The notes: generated by a model not told the origin, from the letters alone. Numbered from the stretch's first letter, positions 17,419-26,215 are shown. The stretch is DNA of 54,236 nt from JANOYJ01 sp031373225 (GCA_031373225.1 JANMMM010000093.1:1-54236), one strand, 5' to 3'. Program-made: numbers and translations.

Positions 17419-19596
17419 TCAGGCCAGCGCCTTGACGCTGGGCGCGGACGCGACAGCCCAATCCAGCACGGCGCCTGCGACGCGTTCAACTTCGGCCACT
17501 GTCATTGACGTGTGGATTGGCAGTCTGACCAGACGCCGCCACCCCGCCTCGGCGTTGGGGCAGGAGCCGCTCTCGCCCCGCCGCTTTGCCTCCGGCGAGA
17601 TGTTCAGCGGAGCGTAGTGGCGCTGGGCGTTGATCTTCCGCGCCGCCAGATGCTCCAAAAGCTCTGCCGCCGCGCGTTCGCTGTCGAGCATAAGGCCGAT
17701 AATGTGATAGTTTGACCGCACGCCCCGTCCCTGTTTCAGCATTTTGAACGGCGCGGTGAACTTGCCGAGAAGCTCTGCATAGCGGTCCGCCAGTTTTTTC
17801 CGGGTGGCGATCACCTGATCGAGATCCTGAAGCTGCGCTCTTAAGACCGAAGCCTGATATTCGGTCGGCCGGAAGCTGGAGCCGGGACCGGACCATTCAT
17901 AAAAATCCGCGAGTCCGGCGCGCATGCGGGCATAATCCGTGCCCTTGTTCATAATGCATTCGATGCGGGACAGGAGCGCGGGATCGGCGGACTTGACCAG
18001 AAGCGCGCCGCCCTGGCCGCAGTGAATAACCTTGGTGTCATGGAACGAGACTGCGCCGAACAGGCCGAATGTGCCGAGCGCTCTGCCGTTCAGCCTCACG
18101 CCCACCGCCTGCGCCGCGTCCTCAATCAAGTGAATGCCTCGGCTCGCGCAGAGCACAGAAATTCTTTCAATGTCCGCCGCCGCGCCGCCATAATGCACGA
18201 CGGCCACCGCAGCGGTCCTCTCCGTGATGCGCCGCTTCAGATCGTCCGCGTCCATCATCATGGTCGCCGGATCGATGTCGCAGAAAACCAGCCTGGCCCC
18301 TGTGCGGGCAAAGGCCGTGGCCGTGGCGCAGAAGGTGAAAGCGGGAACGATCACTTCGTCGTCCGGCGCAAGATCAAGCGCCAGCGCCGCGATCTCCATG
18401 GCGCCGGTGCAGGAATGGGTGAGCCAGACCTTGTGCGCGCCAGTGAGTTTTTCAAGTTCTCTCTCCGCTTTTTCGGTCTGCGCACCACCGCCGGAGAAGC
18501 GCTGCCCTGACATTGCCTGCGCCAGAAAGCTTTGCTCTCCTTGGGCGCGGTGCGGCATGTGAAATTTCACATCCAAGGCATGGCGCTCAAGAAACCGGTC
18601 CTGCGGCACCAGCGAGTTTGCGACCGTTGACTGCGACAGCGGATGCAGGGCGATCATCTTGTCGATCTCTTCGCTCAGCGAGCCTTCCTGCCGCCAGCCG
18701 AGCGCGGCGAGCCTGTCTGAATTCATGGCGTAGGCCTGGTCGTTGACCGGCCTGTCCTCAATGTGCAGAAATTCCAAAGGCCGCCGGCATTTTTCCGCAA
18801 TCATCGCGGCGACCTCCCTGACAGTTTTGGTCTCGCGCCCGCAGATGTTATAAGTGCCGTTCCTCGCGCCCTCGCGGGCCACTGTCGTGACGGCTTGGCA
18901 AAGATCGCCGACAGGCAGAAATGTCCGCTGCTGGAAACCGTTGCCCTCCAGCTGAAACGGCTGGCCGGAGAGGCACAGGCCGAGAAATTTAGGCAGGAGC
19001 TTTTCGGCATGTTGCCCGGTGCCGACAATGTTGCTCGGCCGGACAATGCGCACATCCAGGCCAGCGCCGCGCGCGCGGGCAGCTTCCTCCTCCGCCGCCG
19101 CCTTGGAGACTGAATAGGGCGATGACGGCGTCAACGGCGCATCCTCGGTGGCGGGCGCAAACCGCGTGCCGTAAACCTCATCCGTGCTGACATGGACCAC
19201 CAGCCCCACGCCGGCCTTCAGCGCGCCTTGCATCACCACCTCAGTGCCATGTCGGTTGGAATTGTCGAAAAGCCCGGGCGCCAGAAATGAATGACTGACA
19301 TGCGATTCGGCGGCGAGGTGGAATACCATGTCCATGCCGCGCATAGCGCTGGAGATAAATTCCGCGTCCGTGACGCAGCCATAGGCGAAATGAACGCGTC
19401 CCGAGCGCAGGGACTTTGTGAGGCGGCTTATGTCGGCGGCATAAGTCAGAGAGTCGATAACCCTGATGTGCGCCGCCGGGAAATGCGCCAGCAGATGCTC
19501 GACCAGATGCGCGCCGATGAACCCCGCGCCGCCGGTGACCAGCATCCGCCGGCCGCCATTCGGCTTGCGCTTGGATTTTGTCTCAATTTGATACAT
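17419..19596 (-). CDS. Bifunctional fusion: NDP-hexose 4,6-dehydratase-like SDR + DegT/WecE sugar aminotransferase
   Basis: One uninterrupted frame codes 725 residues. Residues 1 to about 325 are an extended SDR of the RmlB type: TGGAGFIG at 21-28, Thr138-Asp139-Glu140 in STDEVYG, Tyr161 and Lys165 in YSVSK, and DRPVNDQAYAMNSDRL at 281-296. Residues from about 340 on are a DegT/DnrJ/EryC1/StrS aminotransferase close to WecE/RffA: LTHSCTGAMEIAAL, EDAAQ at 492-496 and the PLP lysine Lys522 in SFHDTK. The two halves would catalyse successive steps: NDP-hexose to the 4-keto-6-deoxy sugar, then amination at C4. No other sugar gene is adjacent. Confidence 0.88.
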   Translation of the reverse strand: MYQIETKSKRKPNGGRRMLVTGGAGFIGAHLVEHLLAHFPAAHIRVIDSLTYAADISRLTKSLRSGRVHFAYGCVTDAEFISSAMRGMDMVFHLAAESHVSHSFLAPGLFDNSNRHGTEVVMQGALKAGVGLVVHVSTDEVYGTRFAPATEDAPLTPSSPYSVSKAAAEEEAARARGAGLDVRIVRPSNIVGTGQHAEKLLPKFLGLCLSGQPFQLEGNGFQQRTFLPVGDLCQAVTTVAREGARNGTYNICGRETKTVREVAAMIAEKCRRPLEFLHIEDRPVNDQAYAMNSDRLAALGWRQEGSLSEEIDKMIALHPLSQSTVANSLVPQDRFLERHALDVKFHMPHRAQGEQSFLAQAMSGQRFSGGGAQTEKAERELEKLTGAHKVWLTHSCTGAMEIAALALDLAPDDEVIVPAFTFCATATAFARTGARLVFCDIDPATMMMDADDLKRRITERTAAVAVVHYGGAAADIERISVLCASRGIHLIEDAAQAVGVRLNGRALGTFGLFGAVSFHDTKVIHCGQGGALLVKSADPALLSRIECIMNKGTDYARMRAGLADFYEWSGPGSSFRPTEYQASVLRAQLQDLDQVIATRKKLADRYAELLGKFTAPFKMLKQGRGVRSNYHIIGLMLDSERAAAELLEHLAARKINAQRHYAPLNISPEAKRRGESGSCPNAEAGWRRLVRLPIHTSMTVAEVERVAGAVLDWAVASAPSVKALA

Positions 19597-19760
19597 CTGG
19601 CCCCCGAACAGATTTCAGGAGTCAATTGTGCAAGAGCCGTGCCAGCGATTGCACGCCGGATAGCCTTCCCTCACATCGGCGGGATTCATAGCTGAACTGC
19701 CGCTAGCCAAAAGGGCTTGTTCAACAGTCCACGCAGTCATTCACCGGAGCGGCGCGCTGT

Positions 19761-21182
19761 TTAATCCTGCCCAACGTATGCAATGCGCAGCATGTTGGTC
19801 GATCCGGGCGTGCGCAGAGGCACGCCGGCGGTGATGATGATGCGGTCGCCGGGGCTGGCGAAGCCTTCGTCGCGGGCGATGCGGCAGGCGCGGTCGACCA
19901 TGTCGTCAAGGTCATAGGCGTCTTCGGTGACGACGCAGTGCGTGCCCCAGACCAGCGCCAGACGGCGGGCGGTTTTCAAGATGGGCGACAGGGCGATGAC
20001 CGGCATGCGCGGCCGCTCGCGCGCCGCTCTCAATCCCGTTGTGCCCGAGGCCGTGTAAGCGACGATGGCGGCGAGGTTCAGTGTTTCGGCGATCTGGCGC
20101 GCGGCAAGCGCGATGCCGTCGGCGGAGGTTGCCTCCGGCTCGGAGCGCTGGGCGTTGATGATGCCGGGATAGTTCTGGTCGCGCTCGACATTTTCGGCGA
20201 TGCGGCCCATCGTGGCGACAGCTTCCACCGGATAAGCGCCCGAGGCCGATTCAGCGGAGAGCATGACGGCGTCCGCGCCTTCAAATACGGCGGTCGCCAC
20301 ATCCGAGACTTCGGCGCGGGTGGGCACGGCGGCGGTGATCATCGATTCGAGCATCTGTGTCGCGACAACCACCGGCTTGCCGGCCTTACGGGCGGCACGG
20401 GTGATCTGCTTCTGGATGCCGGGCACGGCCTCCAGCGGCATTTCAACGCCCAGATCGCCGCGCGCCACCATCAGCGCGTCGGAAATTTCGATGATTTCCG
20501 CCAATCTTTCAATGGCTTGCGGCTTTTCAAGCTTCGACATGACGGCCGCGCGGCCGGCCGAGATCTTTTTCACTTCCGCCACATCCTCGGGCCGCTGCAC
20601 GAATGAAAGCGCGATCCAGTCAATGTTTTCGGCAAGGCAGGCGTCGAGATCGGCGCGGTCCTTGTCGGTCAAGGCGCCGACGGGAAGCGTCGTGTCCGGC
20701 AGGCTGACGCCCTTCTTGTCGGAAATCACTGTGCCGGAAATGACCTTGCAGCGGATGGATCTTCCGTCGCTCGCCTCCGCGACAAGCGCCAGCTTGCCGT
20801 CATCGATCAGGAGACGGTGGCCCGGCTGCACCGATTGAAGAATTTCCGGGTGCGGAAGAAAGACGCGCTCCGTGTTGCCGGGCGCGGGATTGTCGTCGAG
20901 CGTGAACGTCTGGCCCGGCGTCAGCTCCACCTTGACGTTTTCAAACTTGCCGACGCGCAGCTTCGGCCCCTGCAGGTCGCAAAGAATGCCAATAGGCCGC
21001 TGCACCGCCAGTTCGACATTGCGGATGCGCTTGACCAGCTCGCGCATCAGCTCATGCGAGGAATGGCTCATATTGATGCGGAACACGTCGGCGCCCGCTT
21101 CAAACAGCTTGCGCAGCATCGGCTCGTCTGACGATGCGGGACCCACTGTCGCCAGAATTTTCACTTTGCGGTTTCTTCTCAT
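19761..21182 (-). CDS. pyk: Pyruvate kinase
   Basis: The 473-residue enzyme shows the conserved N-terminal KILATVGPAS and FRINMSHSSH. The active-site region includes VARGDLGVEMP and the signature block around residues 215-225 (SKLEKPQAIERLAEI). The C-terminal allosteric domain has VAYTASGTTGLRAARERP. It makes pyruvate and ATP from phosphoenolpyruvate and ADP at the end of glycolysis. The start overlaps the stop of the upstream DUF1036 gene by 4 bp. Confidence 0.97.
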   Translation of the reverse strand: MRRNRKVKILATVGPASSDEPMLRKLFEAGADVFRINMSHSSHELMRELVKRIRNVELAVQRPIGILCDLQGPKLRVGKFENVKVELTPGQTFTLDDNPAPGNTERVFLPHPEILQSVQPGHRLLIDDGKLALVAEASDGRSIRCKVISGTVISDKKGVSLPDTTLPVGALTDKDRADLDACLAENIDWIALSFVQRPEDVAEVKKISAGRAAVMSKLEKPQAIERLAEIIEISDALMVARGDLGVEMPLEAVPGIQKQITRAARKAGKPVVVATQMLESMITAAVPTRAEVSDVATAVFEGADAVMLSAESASGAYPVEAVATMGRIAENVERDQNYPGIINAQRSEPEATSADGIALAARQIAETLNLAAIVAYTASGTTGLRAARERPRMPVIALSPILKTARRLALVWGTHCVVTEDAYDLDDMVDRACRIARDEGFASPGDRIIITAGVPLRTPGSTNMLRIAYVGQD

Positions 21183-21673
21183 GGGGTGGGGGTTCCGGTG
21201 TTAGGGGTTCCGGGCGTCTGAACTGCGCCTGTTTGCGGCCCATCCGTCAGCTGGACCATCCAGCTGGACTGCTGACCCGTATCATATTCCTGAAAACCGG
21301 CGCGCTGATAGCCTCTTGCGAAACAGTCATTGATGCCGGCGATTTTAAATTCCTTTTCGGCGATGCACATTTTCACCGGCCCTTCCCACAGCGCGCCGCG
21401 TTCGGCGTCCTCGGCGAAGAGGTAATAGTAGCGGGAGGCGAGCGGGCCTTCGACCAGCGTTTTGCAGGTCGAGCCGTCGACAATCCACCAGCCTTCGGTG
21501 ATCCAGCCGGACTTGGCGCGGTAGCCGATGGAAACGCCGACAAGGTTCTGAGTGGCGTTGCAGACGCGGAAGTCGGCCTTTGACGGCGTGGCGGAAAGCA
21601 GAAACAGCGGCGCCGCCGCCAGGGGAACGGTCAGAAGCATGCGAAAGAATCTCCGCCTGTTCCACAAGTTCAT
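21179..21673 (-). CDS. DUF1036 secreted protein
   Basis: The 164-residue product has an Arg-rich N-terminus and a signal peptide (MNLWNRRRFFRMLL..., cleavage near SKA). The DUF1036 domain follows: FRVCNATQNLVGVSIGY, GWWIVDGSTCKTL, YYYLFAEDAERG and a pair of late cysteines. The C-terminal tail is Pro/Thr/Gly-rich and probably disordered. The family is periplasmic and of unknown function. It is commonly next to pyk in Rhizobiales, and here it is translationally coupled to it (ATGA). Confidence 0.9.
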   Translation of the reverse strand: MNLWNRRRFFRMLLTVPLAAAPLFLLSATPSKADFRVCNATQNLVGVSIGYRAKSGWITEGWWIVDGSTCKTLVEGPLASRYYYLFAEDAERGALWEGPVKMCIAEKEFKIAGINDCFARGYQRAGFQEYDTGQQSSWMVQLTDGPQTGAVQTPGTPNTGTPTP

Positions 21674-21841
21674 GTTTCAGCCCTGCGCCAATGTTGCAAT
21701 GATGGATGGTTGACCGGGCATCCTTTTCAAGAAGTTCGCTCTCCATGTCAACGCATGATCCAATCGATTTTACCCTGCGGAATTGCCGCATTAGCCGCAC
21801 AGATGCTTGCTTTGGGCTTTGGCCTGTTGAAACATGGAGGA

Positions 21842-22633
21842 ATGGCGTTGGGGACATTTAATCCGGTCGAGATCATCAGCGGCAGCATGGATAGCGGCAT
21901 TTTGCTGATCACTGACCATGCGATGCGGCTTCTGCCTGCCGAATATGGTCGGCTTGGGCTGGATGAGGCGCAGTTTGACCGGCATATCGCATATGATATC
22001 GGCGTCGAAGGGCTGACCCGCAGCTTGGCGCAATGGCTCGACTGTCCGGCGGTGATGGCTCGGTTTTCGCGGCTTTTGATCGATCCCAACCGGGGTGAGG
22101 ACGACCCGACGCTGATCCGCCAGCTCTATGACGGGGCGGTGATTCCCGGCAATTATCCATTGAGTGACGACGAACGCGTCAAGCGGATGGAGAATTACTT
22201 CAAGCCATTTCGGCAGGCAGTCCGGCGGATGGCCGCTGAAATGCAGGGAAAAGCCGGCGCGCCGCCTGTTGTGATTTCAGTTCATTCCTTCACCCCCAGC
22301 ATGGGCGGCAGGGTGCGGCCATGGCATGTGGGCATGCTCTGGGACAAGGATCCAAGGGCGTCGATGCCCCTTATTGAGATGATGCGCGCCGAGGCCGGCA
22401 TGATCGTCGGCGACAATGAGCCGTATGACGGGGCTTTGTATGGCGACACGCTGCACGAAATCTGCACGCGCCAGGGGATTGCCCATGTGCTGATTGAGGT
22501 GCGGCAGGATTTGCTATCAGATGGAGCGGGGATCGAAGAATGGGTGTCGCGGCTCGCGCCGATGATTGCCAGCGTAAATGCGCTTCCCGGAATGCACGAG
22601 ATTCAACTTTTCGGCAGCCGCGCCGAGGCTTGA
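21842..22633 (+). CDS. N-formylglutamate amidohydrolase family protein
   Basis: From the ATG at 21842 the product has 263 residues, the usual family length. The frame is open to 21710 but the extra part lacks family sequence. Conserved blocks are SVHSFTPSMGG, GDNEPYDG and HVLIEVRQDLL, which carry probable metal and substrate ligands of the FGase (HutG) family. Family members hydrolyse N-formylglutamate to formate and glutamate. No hut gene is nearby, so the true substrate is uncertain. GGAGGA lies unusually close to the ATG. Confidence 0.85.
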   Translation: MALGTFNPVEIISGSMDSGILLITDHAMRLLPAEYGRLGLDEAQFDRHIAYDIGVEGLTRSLAQWLDCPAVMARFSRLLIDPNRGEDDPTLIRQLYDGAVIPGNYPLSDDERVKRMENYFKPFRQAVRRMAAEMQGKAGAPPVVISVHSFTPSMGGRVRPWHVGMLWDKDPRASMPLIEMMRAEAGMIVGDNEPYDGALYGDTLHEICTRQGIAHVLIEVRQDLLSDGAGIEEWVSRLAPMIASVNALPGMHEIQLFGSRAEA

Positions 22634-22708
22634 CCCGTTTGCCCGCCTGAGGCATCGAAGCGGCCTTCAAGGCGTTCTTTGAGTCGCCTGTTTTAAAGTT
22701 TAGGAGAG

Positions 22709-22978
22709 ATGGCGATGGCGGACGAAGTGATGGAAGAGGGCGGTTCAACGGTTGCGGCAGGACAGCTGCGGGCCTTTGTCGAGCGCATCGAGCGGCTCGA
22801 GGAAGACAAGAAGACAATCTCCGAGGACATCAAGGAAGTCTATGCCGAGCTGAAGGGCACCGGGTTTGACACCAAGGCCGTGCGGACGATTATCCGCCTT
22901 CGCAAGAAGGACCAGGCCGAGCGGCAGGAGGAGGAGACGATCCTGGATCTGTATATGAATGCGCTGGGGATGGCGTAA
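22709..22978 (+). CDS. gapR: GapR nucleoid-associated protein (DUF2312)
   Basis: This 89-residue protein has the family sequence AAGQLRAFVERIERLEEDKKTI, then DIKEVYAELKGTGFDTKAVR, then QEEETILDLYMNALGM. GapR forms tetramers that clamp AT-rich, overtwisted DNA ahead of replication and transcription and is essential in Caulobacter. The family is alphaproteobacterial, which supports the lineage call. It is preceded by a good AGGAGA site. Confidence 0.93.
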   Translation: MAMADEVMEEGGSTVAAGQLRAFVERIERLEEDKKTISEDIKEVYAELKGTGFDTKAVRTIIRLRKKDQAERQEEETILDLYMNALGMA

Positions 22979-23037
22979 CACATCCGTTTTGTCATTTGCC
23001 GCTGGTAGATTCGCTCGGATCGGCCTATATCACCCTT

Positions 23038-23172
23038 GGACGTTCTGTGCTTCCCGGCAGAGGCTACATATCCCCGGGGCCTTATCGATCTCTCAGGGAG
23101 CTGTCCCTGTTTCGGCCCGTGGGCTGAAGCATATGGCGCCCACCTACAATGTAGGCACCCGGGATCGACCGC
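23038..23172 (+). ncRNA. ssrS: 6S RNA
   Basis: The gap before the cyclo-ligase gene shows the fold and motifs of alphaproteobacterial 6S RNA. A closing pair TCCCGG (23052-23057) faces CCGGGA (23159-23164). An apical hairpin AGGGA-GCTG-TCCCT starts at 23095, and GTGGGC pairs with GCCCAC. The 3' side GGCGCCCACCTAC is followed by the small hairpin CCTAC-AAT-GTAGG. A TATAT box at about 23026-23030 could be its -10. 6S RNA mimics an open promoter and binds sigma70 RNA polymerase. Ends are approximate. Confidence 0.85.
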
Positions 23173-23217
23173 TTTCACCGGTTGTGTGGATCGTCCGCCT
23201 TGAATTTGGTCAGTGCC

Positions 23218-23796
23218 TTGTCCGACATAAAATCCCTGAAAAAACAGCTGAGATTAGACGCGCTGGCGCGGCGCGATGAGCTGCCCGCCGAGTATCGCAT
23301 TGAGGTGAGCCTTGGCATGGCGGAGGCTGCGGCTGTGCTCGCTGTTGAGCCGGGTCAGATAGTTTCCGGTTTCTGGCCCATGCGTTCTGAAGCCGACATC
23401 AGGCCGCTGATGTTTGCGCTGCGCGAAAAGGGTGCGCGGCTGACGCTGCCAGCGATTCTCGACAAAACGACGATTGTTTTCCGCGAGCTGGTCCGGGGCG
23501 CGGAGTTGATCGACATGGGCTTCGGCACCGCCGGGCCGGGGCCGGACGCCGAAGTGCTCGATCCTGCGCTCATGCTCGTGCCGCTCGCCGCCTTTGACGG
23601 GCGGGGGCACCGGATCGGATATGGCGCGGGATATTATGACCGGGCGATCGCGCGACTCATCGAGCGGGGACTGAGGCCGAAGCTGATTGGCGTCGCGTTC
23701 GACTGCCAGCGTGCTGACGCCGTGCCGGACGAGTTGCATGACGTGGCGCTCAATGCCATCTTGACGGAAAGCGGCTTGCGGGCGTTTCCGTTTTGA
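23218..23796 (+). CDS. 5-formyltetrahydrofolate cyclo-ligase
   Basis: The product is 192 residues from a TTG at 23218 (MSDIKSLKKQLR). In-frame TTG codons at 23182 and 23206 are alternatives; none has a strong ribosome site. The C-terminal motif IGYGAGYYDRAIARL is the ATP/Mg site of the 5-FTHF cyclo-ligase (YgfA/MTHFS) family, and FWPMRSEADIRPL is the N-terminal substrate loop. It converts 5-formyl-THF to 5,10-methenyl-THF using ATP. Linkage to 6S RNA is ancient and may imply processing from a shared transcript. Confidence 0.9.
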   Translation: MSDIKSLKKQLRLDALARRDELPAEYRIEVSLGMAEAAAVLAVEPGQIVSGFWPMRSEADIRPLMFALREKGARLTLPAILDKTTIVFRELVRGAELIDMGFGTAGPGPDAEVLDPALMLVPLAAFDGRGHRIGYGAGYYDRAIARLIERGLRPKLIGVAFDCQRADAVPDELHDVALNAILTESGLRAFPF

Positions 23797-23812
23797 GACT
23801 AAGACGCTTCCC

Positions 23813-24637
23813 ATGCGTTTTCTTTTCCTTGGCGACATGGTGGGCCGGTCTGGCCGAACGGCGGTCTGGCGGCAACTTCCGGGGCTGATCTCCGATTTCA
23901 AACTGGATTTCGTCGTGGTCAATGGCGAAAACGCGGCGGGCGGGTTCGGCATCACCGAGGAGATTTTCCTTGAGACCATCAATGCCGGGGCGGACGCCGT
24001 GACGACCGGCAACCATGTATGGGATCAGAAGGAGGCGCTGGAATTTGCGCCGCGTCAGGAGCGTTTTGTGCGCCCGGCCAACTATCCGGCGCGCACGCCG
24101 GGCCGGGGGTCGACGCTGCTGACGGCGAAGAACGGCGCGCGGGTTTTGATCGCCAATATTATGGGCCGCGTCTTCATGCATCCGGAGCTGGACGACCCGT
24201 TCGCCTGCGCCGAAAAAATCCTCGAAGCCTGTCCGCTCGGCGAGCAGGCGGATGTCATCATGTTTGATTTCCACGCCGAGGCGACGTCGGAGAAAATGTG
24301 TTTCGGCCATTTCGTCGACGGCCGCGCCTCGCTGGTCATCGGCACGCACACGCACCAGCCGACGGCGGACCACCAGATTCTGACCGGCGGCACCGGCTAT
24401 GTGACGGATTCGGGCATGTGCGGCGATTATGATTCCTCGCTCGGCATGGTCAAGGACGAGCCGCTGAACCGGTTCCTGTCGAAAGTGCCGAAGGGCAGGA
24501 TGGAGGCGGCGCAGGGGCCGTCCACGATCTGCGGCATCGGCGCGGAGATTTCCGACCGGACCGGGCTGGTGGAAAAGATCGCGCCGCTTCGGCTGGGTCC
24601 AAGGCTGGAGGAGACTGTGCCGGGGTTTTGGAAGTGA
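23813..24637 (+). CDS. YmdB-like metallophosphoesterase (TIGR00282 type)
   Basis: The 274-residue protein has the full set of phosphoesterase motifs of the YmdB family: FLGDMVGRSGR, VNGENAAGGFGI, TTGNHVWDQKE, FDFHAEATSEK and GTHTHQPTAD. These bind two metals. Characterised relatives hydrolyse 2',3'-cyclic nucleotides. It lies 16 bp after the cyclo-ligase gene, a common pairing in Alphaproteobacteria. The native substrate is unproven. Confidence 0.92.
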   Translation: MRFLFLGDMVGRSGRTAVWRQLPGLISDFKLDFVVVNGENAAGGFGITEEIFLETINAGADAVTTGNHVWDQKEALEFAPRQERFVRPANYPARTPGRGSTLLTAKNGARVLIANIMGRVFMHPELDDPFACAEKILEACPLGEQADVIMFDFHAEATSEKMCFGHFVDGRASLVIGTHTHQPTADHQILTGGTGYVTDSGMCGDYDSSLGMVKDEPLNRFLSKVPKGRMEAAQGPSTICGIGAEISDRTGLVEKIAPLRLGPRLEETVPGFWK

Positions 24638-24742
24638 TCGGGCGGAAGATCGGCCAAACATGCCGCAAGTGCACCAGAACAACCAATCAAAACAAGTCGT
24701 TGGCGACTAAAAGGGATCGGCCAAATCCATCTCCCAGCTGAC

Positions 24743-25365
24743 CTACCGCAGCCGTTCTTCCATGGACGACAAGAAGGCTTGATAGGCTGGGGGAAGGCTG
24801 ACCGGTCCTAGAAATCCAGTCAACGCGGCCAGGATTAGCACCGAAATCAAGACACCTGCGCCCAACGTGATATTCGGAAGTCGCGGCATGGAATGCGCCT
24901 GGCGAAAATGCAGCGCGGCGGCGATGTGGGCGAAAACGGCCATAATCGCTAACCCGTAGTACGGAATGAAGTAAAGCGACAGCGGCGGGCGGCTGGCGAC
25001 AGCGGCGGCCCAATAGACATTGGTGTCAAACGGCGCGAAGGCGGACCTTGCCCAGAACACGGCGGCGATGTGCTGGGTGAGGAAGAAGACCAGATAGAGG
25101 CCGCTCAGTGCCTGCAGCCATGCCCATCCGCCGCGCGGACGGCCCCGGCGGATGACAAGGATGAGCCCCAGCGCCATTTGAGTGATGAAGAGCAAAACGA
25201 TGCCGCTTCAACGAGCCTGATGCGATAGACGGTTCTCAGAATGTCCATGAACGCGAGATGCGCCGCCGCGCCAAATATCAGGACAAGATGGTTGCCGAGA
25301 TGGGCCGCAATGAAAACACTGAGCGCCACGGCGTTAAGCCGGTGCAAGCGGCGAAGGCCCGTCAC
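24743..25365 (-). pseudogene. Frameshifted multi-helix membrane protein (possible heme-binding)
   Basis: A GTG at 25365 overlaps the stop of the upstream gene as GTGA. It begins a frame reading TGLRRLHRLNAVALSVFIAAHLGNHL. Continuity is lost near 25195-25212, and the rest (IVLLFITQMALGLILVIRRGR...) is in the next frame to 24743. Total length is 623 bp, one base short of whole codons. Together the parts make about 207 residues with five or so helices and His residues in HLGNH and TQHIAAVF, reminiscent of b-type cytochromes. It is either a real frameshift or a sequence error. Confidence 0.7.
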
Positions 25366-25748
25366 GCGGAAAACGGGATCAGGCCCGCTCCCCAAAGCGC
25401 CAGCAGCGTGATCGCCAAAAACGCAACCCAATGCGGCATGACAAAAACCGATCCGAACCGCGAAATGCCATAGAAGAAGGAAAGCGCGGCGCTCGCCAGA
25501 CTTTGGGCAGCGATGAGCAGAACAATAGGACCCGATTCAGCGCCGCCGTTTGCGGCATAAGCGAGTGCGGCTGCGTTCAGCATCATCATTGCCGTCGCTG
25601 CATGCCAAACGACAGACCCCATGGCGCGCACCAGCCGGGACGCGTTGCTTTGCTGCAGCGGGCGGTGAATTCTCACGCCGCCGTAAAAGACGTGCACAGC
25701 GCTGGCAAGCGCAGTGAGGGCGGCAGCGCAGAGGAGCGGGGCGTTCAT
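25362..25748 (-). CDS. Small membrane protein, paralogue of the preceding gene
   Basis: From the ATG at 25748 the protein has 128 residues and four hydrophobic helices. It shares the pattern HVFYGGVRIHRPLQQSNAS, then LVRAMGSVVWHA, with the 133-residue protein upstream, so the two are tandem duplicates. The ATG overlaps the stop of that gene and its own stop overlaps the next gene. All three are translationally coupled and probably controlled by the divergent TetR regulator. Function is unknown. Confidence 0.8.
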   Translation of the reverse strand: MNAPLLCAAALTALASAVHVFYGGVRIHRPLQQSNASRLVRAMGSVVWHAATAMMMLNAAALAYAANGGAESGPIVLLIAAQSLASAALSFFYGISRFGSVFVMPHWVAFLAITLLALWGAGLIPFSA

Positions 25749-26146
25749 GCCGCGCCTGCCTGAAGGGCTGGCTGTCTTTTGCCAATGCCCCAAAGCGCCA
25801 ATACCGACATGACCAGAAATCCAGTCCATTGCGGCAAGACCGCCACTGATCCAAAGCGCGCCAGCCCGTAGCCGATGAACAGCGCCACAAAGCCGAGATA
25901 TTGAAAGGCGACGAGAATGGCGAGCGGTTTGGCCGCAGAAGGATTCCGGGCGGCATAGAGCAGCGCAAGCGCGTTCAGAAGCAGGTGCGAAGACACGGCG
26001 TGCCAGATAACTGAACCGACCGCCCGAACCAGATCGGAGGCATTGCTGGCGAGCAGCGGTTCGTGGATTCCGGGGCCCCCGATAAACACGTGGATGCCAA
26101 ATGCTAAAGCCGACAGGCAGGCTGCGGCGAAAAGAGGTTTGTTCAT
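25745..26146 (-). CDS. Small membrane protein, first gene of TetR-linked operon
   Basis: This 133-residue protein has four predicted helices. The start at 26146 is supported by an AAGGA site 8-9 bp upstream; the longer open frame is not needed. Its conserved block FGIHVFIGGPGIHEPLLASN followed by LVRAVGSVIWHA recurs in the downstream paralogue. The His residues inside helices hint at metal or heme binding, but that is speculation. It is divergent from a TetR-type gene across a region with two operator-like palindromes. Confidence 0.8.
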   Translation of the reverse strand: MNKPLFAAACLSALAFGIHVFIGGPGIHEPLLASNASDLVRAVGSVIWHAVSSHLLLNALALLYAARNPSAAKPLAILVAFQYLGFVALFIGYGLARFGSVAVLPQWTGFLVMSVLALWGIGKRQPALQAGAA

Positions 26147-26160
26147 TTTCGGTCCTTTCC

Positions 26161-26174
26161 ATACGGATGCGTAT
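26161..26174. promoter_or_regulatory. TetR operator candidate, site 1
   Basis: ATACGGATGCGTAT is a perfect inverted repeat of the form ATACG-N4-CGTAT. It lies 15 bp before the first membrane-protein gene on the minus strand. The same arms and spacing recur at 26202-26215. Two identical half-site pairs in an 82-bp divergent region point to binding by the adjacent TetR protein. Confidence 0.65.
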
Positions 26175-26201
26175 GTTATGCATGTTAGCTTGAGAGATAC
26201 A

Positions 26202-26215
26202 ATACGCTGGCGTAT
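26202..26215. promoter_or_regulatory. TetR operator candidate, site 2
   Basis: ATACGCTGGCGTAT repeats the ATACG-N4-CGTAT design of site 1, centred 41 bp away, close to four helical turns. It lies 14 bp before the TetR start, so autoregulation is likely. The spacing would place two dimers on the same DNA face. Confidence 0.65.

Noticed and set aside
17419..19596. Fusion gene treated as two separate genes
   Set aside because: No stop codon or frame change occurs between the domains, and the linker near residues 320-345 reads through with normal composition.
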